Below are positions 28,897 through 40,108 of a stretch of 40,126 nucleotides of DNA, piece by piece (position 1 is the stretch's first letter; the number at the start of each line of letters is the position of its first letter). The stretch covers positions 1 to 40,126 of the forward strand of contig NW_004086952.1 in assembly GCF_000220395.1 (NCBI RefSeq). The letters are read 5' to 3'. A program made the position numbers and the translations under genes. This DNA is from Ichthyophthirius multifiliis (lineage: Eukaryota; Ciliophora; Oligohymenophorea; Hymenostomatida). Under the pieces are notes generated by a model. It was given only the letters and a program-made list of their open reading frames with translations, was not told where the DNA came from and did no database searches.

Positions 28897-30084
28897 TCAT
28901 TAATTAAGAGTTATTAACATAATAGTCATATTATCACATCCACATCCGCCTTTATTTAAAACAAAACAAAAAATAATTAAAATAAATATAATAAAATTAC
29001 TTAAAGTATCTGGAGCAATCATTAAATCAAGCAATTCTTCGACAATTTTTTCGGCTCCGATTCCGTTTTATAATTATGTGTCACAAATTCTACATATTTT
29101 TTTATCACTTAAAGTTTCCCAAACTCCATCACATCCAATAATAATAAACTTATCTTCTTTTTCGATTTTTTTCACTTTTATATCAGGGACTGCAATAATT
29201 AATTATTTATCAACAGTCAAATTTTTATTGTTTTTATATTACAAATCACCTATTGCCCTTGATAAATTTAAATTTCCGTTCACTCTTCCGTCATAAACAT
29301 TTCCTCCAGCCTATAAAATTCTTTCTAATTCCTATTAATTTTCGGGTTTATGATCTTCGCTCATTCTAACAGGTTATCCATTAGAATATAATACTAATAA
29401 ATAAAAATATATGCATATAATTATAAATATATATAAAAAAATAAGTAAATATTTATATATATATGTATATATATATTTAATTATATATATATATATATAT
29501 ACATATATATTAATTTATTTATATATATATATAAATAAATATTACATGCTCTTGCATCTCCTGCATTTGCTACATACAAATTTTGGTTTGCAATTAAAAC
29601 TATATTGGCAGTACAACCTGCATTACTATTTTTTTTATTTTTGTCTTTTTATTCTAAGATTTCAATTAATTATTTTTAACCTTCATTACTTTCTAACAGT
29701 TCATCCATTTTCAAAAATGTTTCTTTTAAAGCATTTTCATAGTCTTTAATTTAGAATGAACTGGATTTTAATAAATACTTTGCAAAATTTACTTCAACGA
29801 ATTTTGATACTTCGAAGCCTCCATGTCCGTCCAAAACACCATATAATTGAACATCTTATGTTAGATCTGGGAGGCATATGTGAGCATCTTCCATATGGTT
29901 TCTCCATCCTTTTTTTATATTTATATAAAAAAATGTATTTCAAGTATATTTATTTTTAATGTATAAATTTTTATTATTATTATTTTTAATTACCTTACAT
30001 AGATGAAACAGCATATTATATTTTATTCAATTTTCCATGAATAGTATATTTTTATGTATTTGGTTTGTTCATATATATGCCCAT
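28897..30084 (-). CDS. PP2C-family (PPM) protein phosphatase, probably N-myristoylated
   Basis: A 299-residue metal-dependent Ser/Thr phosphatase. Metal-ligand motifs appear in order: GWRNHMEDAH, YGVLDGHGGFEVSKF, YVANAGDARALLYSNG, RMSEDHKP, LSRAIGDLQYK, FIIIGCDGVWETL, and SGCGCDNMTIML near the end. ATG at 30084 gives MGIYMNKPNTQKYTIHG and then YAVSSMQGW, the typical eukaryotic PPM1 start; Gly2 is a myristoylation candidate. Introns 28950-29000 (51 nt), 29394-29545 (152 nt, TA-rich) and 29909-29993 (85 nt) leave exactly 300 codons, so the model is complete. Plus-strand open stretches at 29.1-29.9 kb are antisense shadows of this gene. Substrates cannot be predicted. Confidence 0.95.
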
Positions 30085-30516
30085 TTTTTATATTTTTTTG
30101 ATATTTTTATATAAACACTTTATTTTTTAATAAAATATATTTCGAATTTTTTTGTTTATATATATATTGTGTTTATTTCTATATATAAATTTTATATGAT
30201 TTTCCTTTAATTAATAATATATTAATTATTAATGGCAATATATAGTAATAAAGATAATATATAAATACATATATATTTTATTTAGAAGTATAATAATAAA
30301 CTAATATGTATTTTAAAATTCATTTATTCTTATAGGTAAGATATAAAAATTAATATTCTAAAGCAATTTTTTTACATTATTAATAAAAACTTTTTTTATT
30401 TATTTTTTTACAAAATTTATTATTTATAATTTTATAAATATTTGATTTTAAAACTAAATTAATTATTTAAAATAAATATAAGAAAGAAAAAAAACAAGTT
30501 TAAATTAAATAATATT
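30085..30516. promoter_or_regulatory. Divergent 5' region of PP2C and Q-rich protein genes
   Basis: 432 bases between two starts on opposite strands. A/T-rich, becoming A-rich on the plus strand just before ATG 30517. No specific element is recognised. Confidence 0.45.
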
Positions 30517-31254
30517 ATGAATACATTTTATAAAAATAACAAAAATATAAGTCAAGAAAATAAAAAAGCCATTCCATCTATAAAATAGAATCATATAAAT
30601 TAATTAAAATTATTCGAAAAAATAACTAATAAGCAAACAAAAATATAAAATTAAAATTAAAAATCTTTAAAAAATAGTCTTACGTAAAATTTTAAAATAG
30701 CAAATTAAAGTTAAATAAATTATGATTTGAATGAATCTTAATATATAAATCAAAAAATTAAAATATAAGAATAATCAAAACTTAAAGAATAAATTTTTGA
30801 AACTGAAAATATATAAATACATAAAAATCAAAATCCTAATCCTTTATTTATTTAATAAGGAAGATTTGAAATACCTACAATTGAATTATTTACGTATGGA
30901 ATAAAACCTATTTTAACATAAAATTTAGATATTTTAGAAGAATAATATTTCTAGGAATAATAATAATTAAATTAATATGAATAAAATAATTATAGGTGTT
31001 TCTAAAAAAATTTGTAAATTAAAAATTAATTGAATGATTTATTTTAAAAAGGATAATATTTATAAAGAAAATAAAAAGAAAAAGAAAAATAAATTTAAAA
31101 CATTATTAATTCAAATATAGAATTTGAATAATAGAAACTTTAATAGTTAATATGTGATGAAGAATAATTGATATAAAAATAAAATATTAATAATAATAAT
31201 AATTAAATAAAAAATGATTTAATTCTAACAAAAATTCTTTTTAAAAATAACTGA
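30517..31254 (+). CDS. Q/N-rich coiled-coil protein, unknown, 245 aa
   Basis: An uninterrupted 246-codon frame opens MNTFYKNNKNISQENKKAIP and ends TKILFKNN at TGA. Most of it is Gln/Asn/Lys-rich; the most protein-like segment is about residues 115-140 (FIQQGRFEIPTIELFTYGIK). Residues about 165-215 (NQLNDLFQKGQYLQRKQKEK, then IEFEQQKLQQLICDEEQ) could form a coiled coil. No known domain was found. The next gene is 377 bases downstream on the same strand and has a similar composition, but a TGA and a TA tract lie between them, so I treat them as separate. Confidence 0.65.
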
Positions 31255-31398
31255 TACATATAAATTTATTTATATATTAATATTTTTTTTTTAATTTATT
31301 AAAATAAAAAAAAGAAATTATGATTAATTTTATTTGTTGTTTGATTAATAAAAATATAAATAAAAATTATTATAATTTACTTATGAGTTAATTTTTAA

Positions 31399-31446
<48 letters not shown>

Positions 31447-31631
31447 TTATTTTAATTATATTATTAATATTAATGTAATTTTAATATTGTTTTTTATTAA
31501 ATATTAAAGAAAAAAATTTAAATAAGCATTCATTTAAAAAATAATAAAAAAAATAAAAGAAAAAAAATAAAAAAAATAAAATAAAAAAAAAATAATAAAT
31601 ATAGAGAGATAAAAAAAAACTTAAAAAATAT
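31255..31631. other. Spacer with (TA)n microsatellite
   Basis: A TA tract (31402-31442) followed by a purine-rich, A-dominated leader just before ATG 31632. No gene. Confidence 0.6.
31402..31442. repeat. (TA)n microsatellite, intergenic
   Basis: About 20 perfect TA units in the spacer between two plus-strand genes. Confidence 0.9.
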
Positions 31632-32284
31632 ATGGATTTTCATTAAAAATTATAAATGCTATCTAATTTCCCATAAAATTAATTAATGTAATAACATATG
31701 TAATAAAAGCAAAATATAATGCATCGCAGAACATAATCATAATTTGACAGTATAGACACAATATTAGAATTTGAATAATAATATAACAAATAATAAAATC
31801 TAAATCAATAAAAATTTATTAAATAATAATAAATATAGTAATAATAAATATAACACAAACAAATAAACTACTTACAAGAGGACACAAGTAAAACAATATA
31901 GATTATGTAAAAGCTATAAAACGATGGAAAATAGCAAATAATAGAACCTATTGAATAAGATTTCTTTTAATTGGATATAAATAATAGTAATAACCAATTT
32001 TATTTCGGTTTAAAAATACCGAACAAATTTGAATATTTACATAAAAATCCCACTAAATAAATGTCTTTATAAACCATTATAGAATATGCAGGCGACTAAG
32101 CAAGTTCAATAGATAATTTAAATGTTTTTTCTTCGAAAAATTCATTATATATCGAAAAGAATATGAGTAAACATGAAGAAAAAGGAAAAATATCACATGC
32201 ACATTCTAAAAGCGAGACTTATTAATAATAAAATAATTAATATAATAATACAAATATTGTAAATAATAACTATTTAAATGAATA

Positions 32285-32359
<75 letters not shown>

Positions 32360-33213
32360 TCAATTTTTGTAAATATATAACGAAGGAATTAACAAAAATC
32401 ATGAAAATAATAAAAATAAACACACAAAGCAACTTTCACTTTAGGAAGAAATAAATGAAAGTCAAAATAAGAAAAAATCTTATTTAAAATAAAATTTTAA
32501 AAACTTTTAAAAAACTAACAAAAGTGGATAAATTAATGAAAATAATAAAAACAGTATATTAATTAGTATTTTGAGAAAACATGAATAGGTTATGGAAAAT
32601 AATAAAATATAATAATTGCAAAAAGTAATTTTAGAATTAAGTTAAAGAACTTAAAAATTAGAAGAGGCTAATACTAATTTAATATAAAAATTAAATTATT
32701 TATAAGATTAAAAATAAATGCATAAAAAGGTAATTTTATTATAAATTTTAAATATTAATTAAACAAAAAAAATAGCAAATTTAAGAATAAAAATAAAAAA
32801 TATAAGAAATAGAATATTAGACCTAACAAAACCAAATACATATTTAAAATTATTTAAAAAATAAATAAAAAAATAAAAGTTCAAATTTAAATATTTTTAC
32901 GTAAATAAAAATATATATAAAAATTATATTATAATATATTTTATATAAAATTTAATTAAATTTAAATTATATATAATTTATTCAATTATATATTAGAGAT
33001 AGTAGTGATTTAATAAAATCAACTGAAATAGTTAATGATGAAAGAAATTATTATTCTGAATATACAAGATAGATGTAAAATTCTTAATAAAATTTTAATT
33101 TTGCAAATAAAAAAAATTTTAATTAAATTAACTTAAATAATAATTATAAATTAACAACATAAAATTCTATGCCAATCACTATTTCTTAATTAAAACTAAA
33201 CATATTTAAATGA
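31632..33213 (+). CDS. Poly-Q coiled-coil protein, unknown, 479 aa
   Basis: It starts MDFHQKLQMLSNFPQNQLMQ. The middle has a more structured segment (FYFGLKIPNKFEYLHKNP, TIIEYAGDQASSIDNLNVFS). A glutamine tract of about 25 residues (32281-32359) follows, then a Lys-rich linker and a convincing coiled coil (SILISILRKHEQVMENNKIQ, LQKVILELSQRTQKLEEANT). Introns 32730-32775 (46 nt) and 32901-32996 (96 nt) leave exactly 480 codons. It ends with a polar Asn-rich tail, MPITISQLKLNIFK. No named domain was recognised; a cytoskeletal or RNA-granule scaffold would fit the poly-Q plus coiled coil but cannot be shown. Confidence 0.75.
32281..32359 (+). repeat. Coding (TAA)n repeat, poly-Q
   Basis: About 25 TAA/TAG codons in frame with the plus-strand gene, read as glutamine. 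One TAG near its start is synonymous. Confidence 0.9.
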
Positions 33214-33424
33214 GTATTCTAATAAATATAATAATTATTTTCCTCTTAAAAAAAATATATATATATATAAATAAATTTATAAATATAAATATTTTTTTTT
33301 TTTATAAAAAGGCAAATATATTTTTGTTTGTTCATATTCTTAAAAATAATATTATTTTTTATATTTTCATACATATAAAAATATATAACTATTTTTTTAT
33401 TTTTCTTTATAAAAAAAAAAAGAA

Positions 33425-35060
33425 TCAATATTAATGCCATCCAGCTAAATCATCTTCGTCAGAATCTTCATCAACTTTTTTAATTTGTTCTTTTGCTTTT
33501 AAGAAATTTTAGGTTTATACAACTTCTTAAAGAAGCTTTTCTTCTTATTATTCAATTAGTTTATCTCTCCACTCTTTAGGCATTTACCAAAACTTAAAAA
33601 AATATAAAACAATGATATTATAGATAAATAATACCTTTATAGATTTCTCCTTAGCACTACTTACTAACATATTATTACTTTCAAACCATTATAATTTAGT
33701 AATTTCATGATTATGTCCTTTCATTACATCTAATTTTTATTTATATTTATATCTGAAAAAAATAATATATATATATACATATAGGCTATCCTTTTTTAGC
33801 ATTCCATATAGTTATAGTACCGTCATATGTCCCGACATAAATTTCGCTTCTACTTGTTGACCATTAAATAGATCTCACTTTTTTTTTTCCAACTAAACTA
33901 GCAGATAATTTAGCAAATTTTTCCTAAAAAAAGAAATAAATATATATAAATATATATATGTATATATATATATTTATATATATATATATATATATTTTTA
34001 TTTATATATATTCATATATATATATCACTTTTCCAGGTTTTTCAATATCAAAGACACAAATTTCCCCATCATCAAAGCCGCCTGTAAACAAATAATTCTT
34101 CACTAAATCAATTGTTAATCCTCTTATAGTTCCTTTTTAAATTGTTTAAACTGTAATTAATAATTCCGGATTAATAGAAGAAATGCTATAAATATAAATG
34201 TTTCCTGAACGATTTGAAACAAACAATCTTTTAAATTCTTTATCTGCTAACATACAAGTTAATCCAGTATCACTATGCTTTAAAACTAAAAAAAAACATT
34301 AATAATTTTAACAATATATATATATAAAAAAAAAATTATTACCATTTATGCATTAGTTATTTTCAATTGTTTTTATTGTTTTGTCTTCTGAACATGTATA
34401 TATTATATCATTAATATTATCATAATGTACTCCCATAATTCTATATTCATGAGGTTAATATTCTAATACCTTTTTAATTATATTATATTTTATTTTATTT
34501 TTATTTTTTTAATAAAAAAATTATTAACTTTTTCAAATCTTAAAAATTAATAATCTTATGGAACTTTTATTTAATGAATTTTTCCTTCATCTAATCTAAA
34601 AAAATAAATAAAAAATAATATTAAATAATAATAATAAAAAATAATATAAACCCAATAGTTAGAATCTAAGAAATAGGCTCCCAATGCATACAAATAGCTT
34701 AAGAAGGATAAGCTAAACTCCAAACTCTATCAAATTAAAATTTATCCGATTTTTATTATTATATCCAACATTCTAAAGTACCTACAGATAATAATGTTTA
34801 AGGTTATTCTTTTTCCCATGGCATTTTCATATTTGTCAAATAAGCATCCATTCTAGAAGCCACATTCATATCTCCACATAATACAAAAAGTAAACCTATT
34901 TGATTTTATTTATCTATTTTTTTTATTTTTAAAATAAAAAAGTATACCAGTGTTAGATTCATAATGGAAATCTCTAACGCCATGAATAAAACCTGTTAAT
35001 TCACCTAATAATTTTGGTGGATTTATTGATTAGTCTGTTGTGTGTTAATCAATCTTATAA

Positions 35061-35107
<47 letters not shown>

Positions 35108-35537
35108 TTATATATATATGTGTGATTATATATATTATTTTTATTTTTTCTTAAAAATTACTTCTAAAAATTAATTTAAAAACTCAGAATGGAAAATATC
35201 GGGTCTTTATACTATTTATTTTAAAAAAGTATCTAGACCTTATTTTCTTTTGTCGATTTCACTATTATCTTTTATTTTAAATAATGTTTTTCCTGGCATT
35301 GCTGGAATATTTGCATAGAGCTTTTTAATATTTTTATTTAATTCATCAAATTCTTTATATCTCTTCTTTAATTACCATTTTGTACCGTTAGTTTTCTAAA
35401 CTTCTATTGTATATATTATTTTTGTATTGTCTAATTCACATTATTTCCATTCAATTATTGATGCCTATTTTTTATTTTTTATATTTTTAATATATTTTTA
35501 TAAATTATACTTATATTGCTGTATATTATTCTGTCAT
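33425..35537 (-). CDS. PX domain-WD40 repeat protein
   Basis: A 512-residue protein. The N-terminal PX domain (about residues 10-125) includes KRYKEFDELNKNIKKLYANI, PAMPGKTLFKIKD and KQGLDTFLKQIVQRPDIF, the PI3P-type fold with the RYxxF and PxxP-like region. WD40 blades follow: WSLAYPSQAICMHWEPIS, NDIIYTCSEDKTIK, LFVSNRSGNIYIYSI, FTGGFDDGEICVFDIE, EIYVGTYDGTITIWNAK, VMKGHNHEITKLQWFES and SIKFWQMPKEWRDK. It ends in an acidic EDSDEDDLAGWHQY. Nine introns (33593-33634, 33730-33778, 33924-34028, 34286-34342, 34470-34528, 34596-34651, 34896-34947, 35054-35161, 35465-35510) leave exactly 513 codons, which strongly supports the model. The blades resemble WDFY1/2, where FYVE instead of PX binds PI3P, so an endosomal adaptor role is likely. 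Confidence 0.92.
35064..35103. repeat. (TA)n microsatellite inside an intron
   Basis: A TA tract within intron 35054-35161 of the PX-WD40 gene. Confidence 0.9.
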
Positions 35538-36096
35538 TTATTTTATTTTTTTCTTAATTATTTATAATTATATATGCTTTTTTAATTTTGATATATTGTA
35601 ATATCTTAAATAAATAAAAAAAATAGTCAAATAGGTTATTTAAGAAATATATATAAAAAATAATTTTTTAATAAAATATGTTAAACTTTATTTTTTTAAA
35701 TTAATTTTATTATATAGAAATCAAATTAAGCTTCTTGAAAAAACAAAATGAAATAAATATAATCAATAATTAGGTTATATGATTTTAATATATATAAAAA
35801 AACTATTAATATTAATTATTTTATAAAATAAAAATAATTTTATTTAATTAATTAAAAAAAAAAATATTTATAAAAATATTTATATATGAATTAAATTTAT
35901 TGTTTGTAATTTATTTGAAATATAAATAAAAAAAATTAATTATTTTTTTATACATATACAAAAAAAAAGCAATATATAAGTAATTTTTAATATAATATAA
36001 TTTTATGATATTCAAAAAAAATATATCTATATTATAAAAGAGAAATATTTTTATCAAATTTAAATTAAAGTATATTTGATATTAAATGAAAAAGTA
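35538..36096. other. AT-rich spacer before the tRNA
   Basis: 559 bases of A/T sequence holding the 5' region of the PX-WD40 gene and the 5' flank of the tRNA. No gene is seen. Confidence 0.5.
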
Positions 36097-36169
36097 GCCG
36101 GCATAGCATAGTGGTTATTGTATCTGCCTCGTAAGCAGAAGGTCACCGGTTCAAACCCGGTTGTCGGCT
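36097..36169 (+). tRNA. tRNA-Thr (anticodon CGU)
   Basis: A 73-base cloverleaf without intron. The acceptor arm GCCGGCA pairs with TGTCGGC (one G-U). The anticodon arm is TCTGC-CTCGTAA-GCAGA, giving anticodon CGU, which reads the Thr codon ACG. The T arm is ACCGG-TTCAAAC-CCGGT. Internal Pol III boxes are visible (A box around TAGCATAGTGG, B box GGTTCAAACCC). It stands out as a GC-rich island in A/T sequence. Confidence 0.96.
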
Positions 36170-36174
36170 TTTTT
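36169..36174 (+). terminator. Pol III terminator, T6
   Basis: Six T residues begin at the tRNA discriminator position and continue directly past the acceptor stem, the standard RNA polymerase III stop. Confidence 0.85.
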
Positions 36175-36580
36175 ATTAAAATAAAAAATATTTAAATTAA
36201 AATATATAAAAGTGATAATAAATTATATAAAAAATAATATTTTATTTTAAGTAAATAAAAAGAAAATAAAAAAATCTTATATATATAAATATAAATATAT
36301 TTATATTTATATATATATATAAATAAATATATATATATATTTATATATATATATAAATAAATAATTATTTTTTTAAAATATTTAATTTTCTTTTTTTATA
36401 TATAAATATATACTTTATATATATAAAATTTATTAAAAAAAGAGAGATAGAAAAAAAAGGACTATATAAATAAAATACATATTTAAAACAAAATATGTAA
36501 ATATTTTATAGACCAATATTCTTCTTCTCCCGAACACGTATAATATATATAACTTTTAAATATCTATAAGAAAGCAATTT
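36175..36580. other. AT-rich spacer with a small GC-richer block
   Basis: TA/TTTA-rich sequence to about 36460. A less AT-rich block at about 36508-36540 contains CTTCTTCTCCCGAACACG. It lies 3' of the 14-3-3 gene on the minus strand and is outside that frame. Its function is unknown; it may be 3' UTR. Confidence 0.5.
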
Positions 36581-37382
36581 TCAAATGTTTTCTACTTATG
36601 CATCTTCTTCATCATTTTAAAGTTCCGATGTCCAAAGAGTTAAATTATCTCTAATTAATTACATAATAGTTGTTGCATCTTTATATTAATCTTCTTCAAT
36701 ATGTTCAATGTCTGCAATAGCTTCGTCAAAAGCCTATTTAGCTAAATTACAAGCTTTAGAGGGATCATTCATAACTTCATAATAAAAAACTGAGAAATTC
36801 AAGGCTAATCCCAATCTTATAGGATGAGTAGTATTTAAATCTTTATTAGCAATATCTGAAGCTTTTTAATAGGCATCTAAAGCTCCATTAGCGGCTTAAT
36901 CATGGGTTTATCCAGATGCATATTCTAGCAATATATCTATAATAATCTCCTTTCATTTTTAAAAAGAATACTTTTCCTTCAATTAGTCTAAATATAATAT
37001 AAATAATATATAATTAAAAATTAAATTAAACAAATAAATTTACTTTAGATTTTGGAACTAAATGAGAGTCTAAAAGTTCTAAAATATCATTACAAAATTA
37101 TGATAATTCTTATTCGATTTTCTTTTTGTATTCACGTAGAAGATTAATGTTTTTTGATCCTTTTGATTCTTCTTTTTATTCAATTGAAGAAATGGCGCGC
37201 CAAGCAGTTCTGCGAGATCCGACAGAATTTTTGTAAGCAACAGAGAGTAAATTACGCTCTTCAATGGAAAGCTCTTAGTCTAGTTTGACGACTTGTTTCA
37301 TGTTTGATAACATGTCTTCAAATCTTTCGCATTATTCATTTACTTTAGCTAAATAAATTAATTCTTCACGTGATTAAGACAT
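36581..37382 (-). CDS. 14-3-3 protein
   Basis: This is a phosphoserine/phosphothreonine-binding dimeric adaptor. Family hallmarks: [20 protein letters not shown], then [39 protein letters not shown] (phosphopeptide-binding Lys/Arg), [33 protein letters not shown] and [17 protein letters not shown]. One intron, about 36990-37044, lies between LVPKSK and the next exon. Two one-base discrepancies appear: across the splice junction, and an extra base at 36926 (between IA and EYA), the latter not in a homopolymer. This may be sequence error or a decaying copy. Codons in exon 1 are strikingly GC-rich for this genome (CGC, GTC, CTC, GCC), as expected for a highly expressed gene. Confidence 0.92.
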
Positions 37383-38096
37383 TTTTTGATAATTTTTTAT
37401 TTAATTTTTTTTCCTTTATTTTTTATATAATTTATGTTTTTTATTTTTTTTTAAAATAAATATTTTGTTATAAAGGTATTTATTTTAATTATATCTAAAT
37501 TTATATTAAATATGGATGTGTATATATATATATTATTTATATATTATATTTATATTTTATTTAATTAATAATATTTAATATCAATTATTAAAAAAAATAT
37601 AATTTTTTTTATAATTATACTAATCTAACTATAATTTATTTTACTTTTAAAATTAAATTAGAGATATCGTTTTTACAAAATAAAGGTATATAAAAATATA
37701 AGTTTTAAAAAAAAAATATATTTATTACACTTTATAAATAAATAATTATATATTTAGATATTTATATGATTAAAAATAAATATAATTTTTAAAATTATTA
37801 TTTTAAAATATTTTGGTATTTATTAATAATAAATAGTTATATTATTATATTATATTTCCTTTTTTATATAAAAAAATAAAATAAAAATAATAGTTAAAAT
37901 TAATAATAAACATAATAAAAAATATAATGGATTATATAATAATAAATCTTATATTTATTTTATTTCATATAAAAATGTATTTTTTTTTATAAATTAATAT
38001 ATATATAATTAAATATAAATATCATAAATATCTTTATATTTATATAAAAATATTTAAAAATATATATTTCTACAAAATAATTAACAATTAATTTTT
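37383..38096. other. AT-rich spacer, no gene seen
   Basis: 714 bases between the 14-3-3 start and the stop of the next minus-strand gene. Only A/T runs and short TA stretches. Confidence 0.5.
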
Positions 38097-38317
38097 TCAC
38101 TTATTTAAAATTTTTAACTAATTAAATACTTATTAATATAATTAATTTAAATCTAAAATACAATTTCTTTAATTAAAAATATCTTCAAAATCATCATTAA
38201 TTATATTTTTACTTTTCTTCTTGACTTTGACATATTCAATAGCAAAATCAAAAAAATTTAATATTTATCTAAAACAAGAACTGTTTTTAATATTATTACT
38301 ATTATTACTATTATTAC

Positions 38318-38357
<40 letters not shown>

Positions 38358-38942
38358 ATTATTAAAACTTTTTTCAAACTTTTAAATATTTACACTTCCT
38401 ATAATTTTTATTAGTATTTCTTCAATATTTTCTTTAAAATTATTTATATTTAAGTTTGTATTTAAAATAACATCTTATTAAAACTCAATATAATTTTAAT
38501 GTTCATTTTCTATATTATTCAATATATTTTGAAAAGAATTTTAATTTTTTACACTTTCTTATTAACAAAATTATTTGTATTTATCTTTTAAAACGAAAGA
38601 TTATAAAATTAAATTTTAACAAATACATAATTCGCTTTTTATTACAATATCTTAATCAATAAATTCTATAAAAATATTTTATTATTCATATAAATTTAAT
38701 CCCATAAAAAACACATAAAGTAATTCAGCTCTATTTTTATGTATTTCTTTTTGAATATCAACAACTTCTGTATTTTTATAATTTGAAAATATTTCTCTTT
38801 TTCTTATTTTTTTTTTATATATTTATATTATTTTTAATCCATATATATTAATATTAATATTAATATTAATCATATTTTATTTCATTTAATCATTTATTAT
38901 ATAATAAAGTTTTTTAATAAACTAAAAATGTATATATTTATT

Positions 38943-39012
<70 letters not shown>

Positions 39013-39602
39013 ATTATTTATATAAACCTTTAAACTGATTATTATTATACTTAAATTCCAGACATTTTAATTTATATTGTATTTTAATCATTAAATCTAT
39101 TAATTATATCTAATAATTCGTACCAACTAGCTCTATTATCTTCTTTAATTTACAAAGATCTTTCTAATAATTTTTTAGATAACTAACTTAAAGATAATTC
39201 ATTAAAATTAATAGGCTAAGAAATAATTAATTTATATAATTCTTCTTCGGAATTTGCAATATAAGGAAGTCTTTTAAATAAAATTTCATAATAAATCATA
39301 CCAAAACTCCATACATCACATTTATATGTATATTTTTCTTTATTTAATATTTAAGGAGACATATAATAAGGAGAACCGACAATAGAATTATACATATTTA
39401 TAGAGTCCTTATTTTTAGCAAATCCAAAATCAGCAATTTTACAAATACCTTAGTGTATTAAAATATTAGCAGGTTTTAAATCTCTATGTACTATTCCACT
39501 TTAATTCAAAGCTAACATTCCTGAAATAATTTATTTTGCAAATTCTTAACAAATCTATTCTAATTAGATAGATAAAATATTTAAATAATGATAAGGATAA
39601 GG

Positions 39603-39652
<50 letters not shown>

Positions 39653-40051
39653 ATATTTATAATTATATATATATATATATTAATATCAATATATATTACC
39701 ATTTTATTAAAAGTTTGTATTGTTATCATATTGCCTTGTAAATTATTTTAATTCTCCATTTTAGCAATATTCTTATATAATATAACAGCTTTCATTTGTT
39801 TAAATAAAATCTTTAAAGCTAACAACATTTTAATTATTTACTTTTTTTAATGCATAAATTTCATTTTCAATTTATTGCTTAAAGAATGTATCTTAATCAA
39901 ATATAATCTTATCTAATTATTTAATGGCCACTATTTCGCCAGTCTTTTAGTTCTTTCCTTAAAATACTTTACCATATTAGCCTTATCCAATAACAAACTT
40001 TGTTTGAAATATATAATCTCCTATAACCTTTTGTTATAAATCATTAAACAT
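38097..40051 (-). CDS. Atg1/ULK-like Ser/Thr protein kinase
   Basis: A 561-residue kinase. The catalytic domain begins almost at the N-terminus: YIFQTKFVIGQGQYGKVF (glycine loop), EIVAIKQLDK (ATP Lys), CYIIQEYCQNGELKQF, SGIVHRDLKPANILI (catalytic loop), ICKIADFGFAK (DFG), NSIVGSPYYMSPQIL (activation segment and APE-like end) and CDVWSFGMIYYEIL. The N-terminal catalytic domain and the VGSPYYMSPQIL segment suit Atg1/ULK-type autophagy kinases, though other ciliate families are close. Introns 38922-39050 and 39560-39699, both filled with TA tracts, leave exactly 562 codons and join the kinase to a C-terminal region with ELLYVFFMGLNLYEQQ (helical), a poly-Asn tract (38291-38356) and a basic patch, VKVKKKSKN. 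That C-terminal part could be mistaken for a separate gene. Confidence 0.85.
38291..38356 (-). repeat. Coding (AAT)n repeat, poly-N with Ser
   Basis: A triplet array in frame with the ULK-like kinase, read as Asn with three interspersed AGT (Ser) codons. It uses the Asn register, whereas the other triplet arrays in this window use the Gln register. Confidence 0.85.
38949..39007. repeat. (TA)n microsatellite inside an intron
   Basis: The longest TA tract in the window, inside the second intron of the ULK-like kinase. Confidence 0.9.
39607..39646. repeat. (TA)n microsatellite inside an intron
   Basis: A TA tract inside intron 39560-39699 of the ULK-like kinase; a second shorter one follows at 39665-39680. 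Confidence 0.9.
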
Positions 40052-40062
40052 TTTTTTTTACA

Positions 40063-40108
<46 letters not shown>

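Noticed and set aside
29078-29959. Three plus-strand frames
   Set aside because: They are antisense to PP2C exons and its TA-rich intron, and the minus strand has all the PPM motifs.
32281-32359. CRISPR-like or structural tandem array
   Set aside because: It is a simple in-frame TAA triplet repeat inside a coding exon with no spacers.
33210-33440. Short frames on both strands in the convergent spacer
   Set aside because: Composition is only I/Y/F/K from A/T runs. They lie between two well-supported gene ends.
38097-38885. Separate poly-N gene starting at ATG 38885
   Set aside because: Phase-exact splicing of 38922-39050 makes it the C-terminal exon of the ULK-like kinase. Two genes would overlap by bases at start and stop.
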